Source: Clavelina lepadiformis (taxonomy: Eukaryota; Chordata; Ascidiacea; Aplousobranchia; Clavelinidae). From it: DNA of 64,000 nucleotides. The notes under the pieces were generated by a model that did no database searches, was not told the origin of the DNA, and saw only the letters and a program-made list of their open reading frames with translations. The DNA lies in NCBI RefSeq assembly GCF_947623445.1, contig NC_135240.1, positions 28,706,001 to 28,770,000 on the forward strand. The letters are read 5' to 3'. Position 1 is the first letter of the stretch; each line of letters begins with the position of its first letter. This document shows, piece by piece, positions 60,768 through 64,000 of this stretch. Both the position numbers and the translations under genes were made by a program.

Positions 60768-61613
60768 TGACCAACCCTAATGTCCTAACCCCAAGACTTG
60801 CGGACTGTGTGATTTCGATCGTATTGGTTTCCCAATGCCCATCTCCTACCGTTCCAGGATGAAGAATTAATCCAGATAAACTTTCCTACGACACTAGCCC
60901 TCAATTTTAAGGGCGCTTTACCCCTAACCCTAGCCCTTCAATTACATGGAACCATTTTTCCAGATGCGACCGGTCGTATTGATCTAACCCTGAAAGTTTG
61001 GGGGTCTATATCTCCCTTATTCTAGGGTGTAGGGGAACGTCCTTCCGGCCGGTGAGCAAACATTATTGTAAGAATAAGTGTAGTTAATTTCAAGGCGTAA
61101 AAATCAATTTCAAATTTTGACGACTTGTCCAAATCCACATCGGGTCGACCCACGTAGAGATCACAGACGATTCTCAAGACAAAGCATTTTTCATACCCAA
61201 AGTGCTCTAACACAAATTCTACTTGAAGAAATTCAACCAAACTTGCGTTGCCGACGCACATTGTTACCATCTTAAACATGCTCGATTTTGAGTGGTTTTT
61301 CCCTAAAAACGGACGAGTTACACCTGTTTGGAATTGCGTTTCTGGGGTTAGATCATTTTGAGTTTTAACGAAGCATTGTTACAAATAGGTCTCTCACTCA
61401 CGATCGCAAATACAGATCGCCACGAAAGTCGGGACACGGAAGGAGAAGGAGCTCGCTGATGTGGAGGTCAACTTTCAGCGGCGTACGTTCTTTATTTTGT
61501 CCGTAAACACCTGCAGAAAATCGAACAGTTTTTCCGCTTAAACTTTTGTTTGTGCGAATATAAACGTGATTTTGATATGGTCTTTGACAATTCAATACGG
61601 TACTTTATTGTCA

Positions 61614-64000
61614 GTTAGGTATGTGTTTGCGAGTTACCCCGTCAAATTTCTAATTTGGAGTAGCGATTTGCAAGTTAATCTGGCAAATGGTTACAAAAAT
61701 TCATACAGGTATATTTTTCGTATATTTTTTGTATATTTTTTACTTCGTGCAATTTGATACCCGTATTTGTTGCGAGATACATTTGGTAATATTTACGTCT
61801 GTTCATTTGCAAGATTTGTTATATAAATCCCAGCGAATGGTGGATGGATAGACACAAAGTATACCAGTTTCCTTTTTAGGCTTTTGTCTTAATTTACTTG
61901 TTGCCTTGCAGCTTAGCTTAATTCTTGTCTCTTAAAGTGTTGCAATTATAGAATACGATTATTTACAACGGTCTGTAAGATATTGCTAGATTTAAATAGT
62001 CATCTGTTTTCGCCGAATTCTACAGGTGCTATTGCCCAGTACTACGTCCTGCTTCCATGGTTACGTCAGCAATCCTTTTGCCGTCACTTTTTTCGAAGAA
62101 GATTTAGACAACGACGATCAACCTGGACCATTAATACGTTACCTGTACTGGTCGGAGTACAGGACCGGCGATGTATAGCGTCTAAATGTCGATCTCGCCA
62201 TGATAAATACAACCCATCCACCAAGTGGAACTGTTGGACATGTTGTGTACGATCCATGGTCCACCTATTTTAAATGTGAGTTAAATTGCTATTTATCAGT
62301 TGAGTTATTATCGTGGTATGTTTAAGTTTTATACCAAGCTATTGCGTTTACAAGTCAAACAGTTAGTAGTATTTTATTTTGTTTGTAAGAAATACTATTT
62401 GTAATTTGTAATTTGGAGTAGTGATTTGCAAGTTAATCTGGCAATTGGCTACAAAAATTTTGCTTCGTGCAATTTGATACCCGTATTTTTTGCAAGACAC
62501 ATTTGGTAATTTATACATCGTGCAATTTCATACAGGTATATTTTTTCGAGATACGAGATATGGTCTTTGACAATTCAATACGGTACTTTATTGTCAGTTA
62601 GGTATGTGTTTGCGAGTTACCCCGTCAAATTTCTAATTTGGAGCAGTGATTTGCAAGTTAATCTGGCAAATGGCTACAAAAATTCATACAGGTATATTTT
62701 TCGTATAATTTGTAATTTGGAGTAGTGATTTGCAAGTTAATCTGGCAATTGGCTACAAAAATTTTGCTTCGTGCAATTTGATACCCGTATTTTTTGCAAG
62801 ACACATTTGGTAATTTATACATCGTGCAATTTCATACAGGTATATTTTTTCGAGATACGAGATATGGTCTTTGACAATTCAATACGGTACTTTATTGTCA
62901 GTTAGGTATGTGTTTGCGAGTTACCCCGTCAAATTTCTAATTTGGAGTAGTGATTTGCAAGTTAATCTGGCAAATGGCTACAAAAATTCATACAGGTATA
63001 TTTTTCGTATATTTTTTGTATATTTTTTACTTCGTGCAATTTGATACCCGTATTTGTTGCGAGATACATTTGGTAATAGTTACGTCGTGCACATTTGTAC
63101 CCGTGCGAAGTATAACTTACAAATGGTGACTGATTGTACCCATTTGCTAAACAGGGTTTACAAATGGCGACTGAATGTACCCATTTGCTAAATAAAGTTA
63201 AAAAATAAGCTAAAATATTAACTTAATATTGACTGATTGTACCCATTTGCTAAACAGGGTTTGCAAATATTAATTGCATTAATCAAATAATCAAAGCGGT
63301 ATTTCTAACTCTAAAACAACTCATAAAACTGTTGCATTAGGTTCGAATTAACATGAAAATAGCATTCACCAAGCTTTAACTACGACAACTTTTACAGTAT
63401 ATGCCTACTACTATCGTGCCTCTAAGAAATTCTGTGCAGCATTTCCAAGATATTGTAAAGACTGTAGCTGTATTTTCTTGTATGTATGTTCCCTACACAT
63501 AACATATTCATACAAGGTTCAAAGCGACGAGGTTGTGCGTTCAAGAAACAGCTCTACCGACGACAAACATCGTCACGGGTCAGAAATGTGCTGCAGACGT
63601 TTAATTAATCTTTAATTTTGATATTTGTTTTTCGGTTGTAAACTCAAAAGCTTGCTACGTTTGAAAGTTGTATTTGGGTACACGTAACCTGGATATTAAG
63701 TGTTCCGTGTTCCCAAACTTTGACCGCTTTTTATCGAGTAACAGAGGAGATATTTACCAAGTGAACGTAACGAAACATTTTTCGTGGTCTGACAAACCCG
63801 AAAAGTCTTTACCCCAACACTTTAACTTTTTTCGAGACCGCTCAAAGGCCGTGGATATTTTGAACCTTCGTAACTTCCTTATTATAAGCCGTACATTCTT
63901 GTCGCTCGGTCTGCACAGTTTTTTTGGGTTTCAAAGTCGGACGACAGCGGTTAAAGTCATTTAAAAGCACATGTTTCGTTTTTTGGTAACGGCGTGCAAT
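61614..64000. repeat. 4,070-bp direct repeat, copy 2 (cut by window end)
   Basis: Nearly identical to 57,544-59,930. The one difference I noted is T for G at 63,972. The copy continues beyond the window. Its 98-codon ORF is at 63,668-63,964. Confidence 0.95.
62026..62275 (+). pseudogene. Exon-like segment with one stop, copy 2
   Basis: Identical to the segment at 57,956-58,205, including the TAG at codon 51. Confidence 0.35.

Larger units (their letters stand above)
57544..61613. repeat. 4,070-bp direct repeat, copy 1
   Basis: It begins GTTAGGTATGTGTTTGCGAG and repeats, shifted by exactly 4,070 bp, from 61,614. It contains the exon-like segment at 57,956, three internal copies of a block beginning TATGTGTTTGCGAGTTACCC (57,549; about 58,532; about 58,837), 53-bp and 41-bp satellite units, a 704-bp internal tandem duplication and a subtelomere-like unit (60,890-61,570). 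Confidence 0.95.

Overview
The window is nuclear DNA of an animal. Evidence: spliceosomal introns with GT/AG borders, typical metazoan single-copy genes, and TTAGGG telomeric repeats. Short introns, an AT-rich background, and splice-acceptor-like sequences 15-16 nt upstream of two start codons fit an ascidian tunicate. That placement is inference and not proven by the sequence.

Left part (1-20 kb), gene-bearing. 1-2.48 kb is a fold-back (palindromic) element whose left arm was split by a hAT-like transposon with an 8-bp target duplication and a decayed ORF. Then come the last two exons of UCHL5 (plus strand), NDUFAF5 in eight exons (minus), COPS5/CSN5 as one uninterrupted exon (minus), a 434-bp inverted-repeat element at 11.2 kb, and ERMP1 in 16 exons (plus, 14.86-19.84 kb). 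These are housekeeping genes: proteasomal deubiquitination, complex I assembly, COP9 signalosome deneddylation and ER proteolysis. They do not form one pathway.

Middle part (20-39.5 kb), accessory. It holds a LINE endonuclease fragment cut by a hAT-type terminus, an unassigned gene fragment with phase-matched exons, transposase wrecks, and a giant inverted repeat (26,421-34,387). Each arm of that repeat carries the same four exons of a semaphorin sema domain, with the same 1-nt frameshift. One arm has an extra hAT MITE and the other arm preserves its empty site. Two 10-bp minisatellites flank an exon-like segment. A tandem cluster of three serine-type tRNA-like genes follows, two of them with anticodon ACA.

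Right part (39.5-64 kb), subtelomere-like. An 11.8-kb tandem array of 189-bp (63-codon) monomers carries telomeric CCCTAA motifs and stays open in one frame. It is followed by diverged kilobase-scale repeats, a small gene-like unit with duplicated exons, degenerate and then about 55 perfect TTAGGG repeats (interstitial here), and a 4,070-bp direct duplication running off the window. Satellites of 53 and 41 bp are shared by the giant palindrome and this region, so the palindrome probably has a subtelomeric history.
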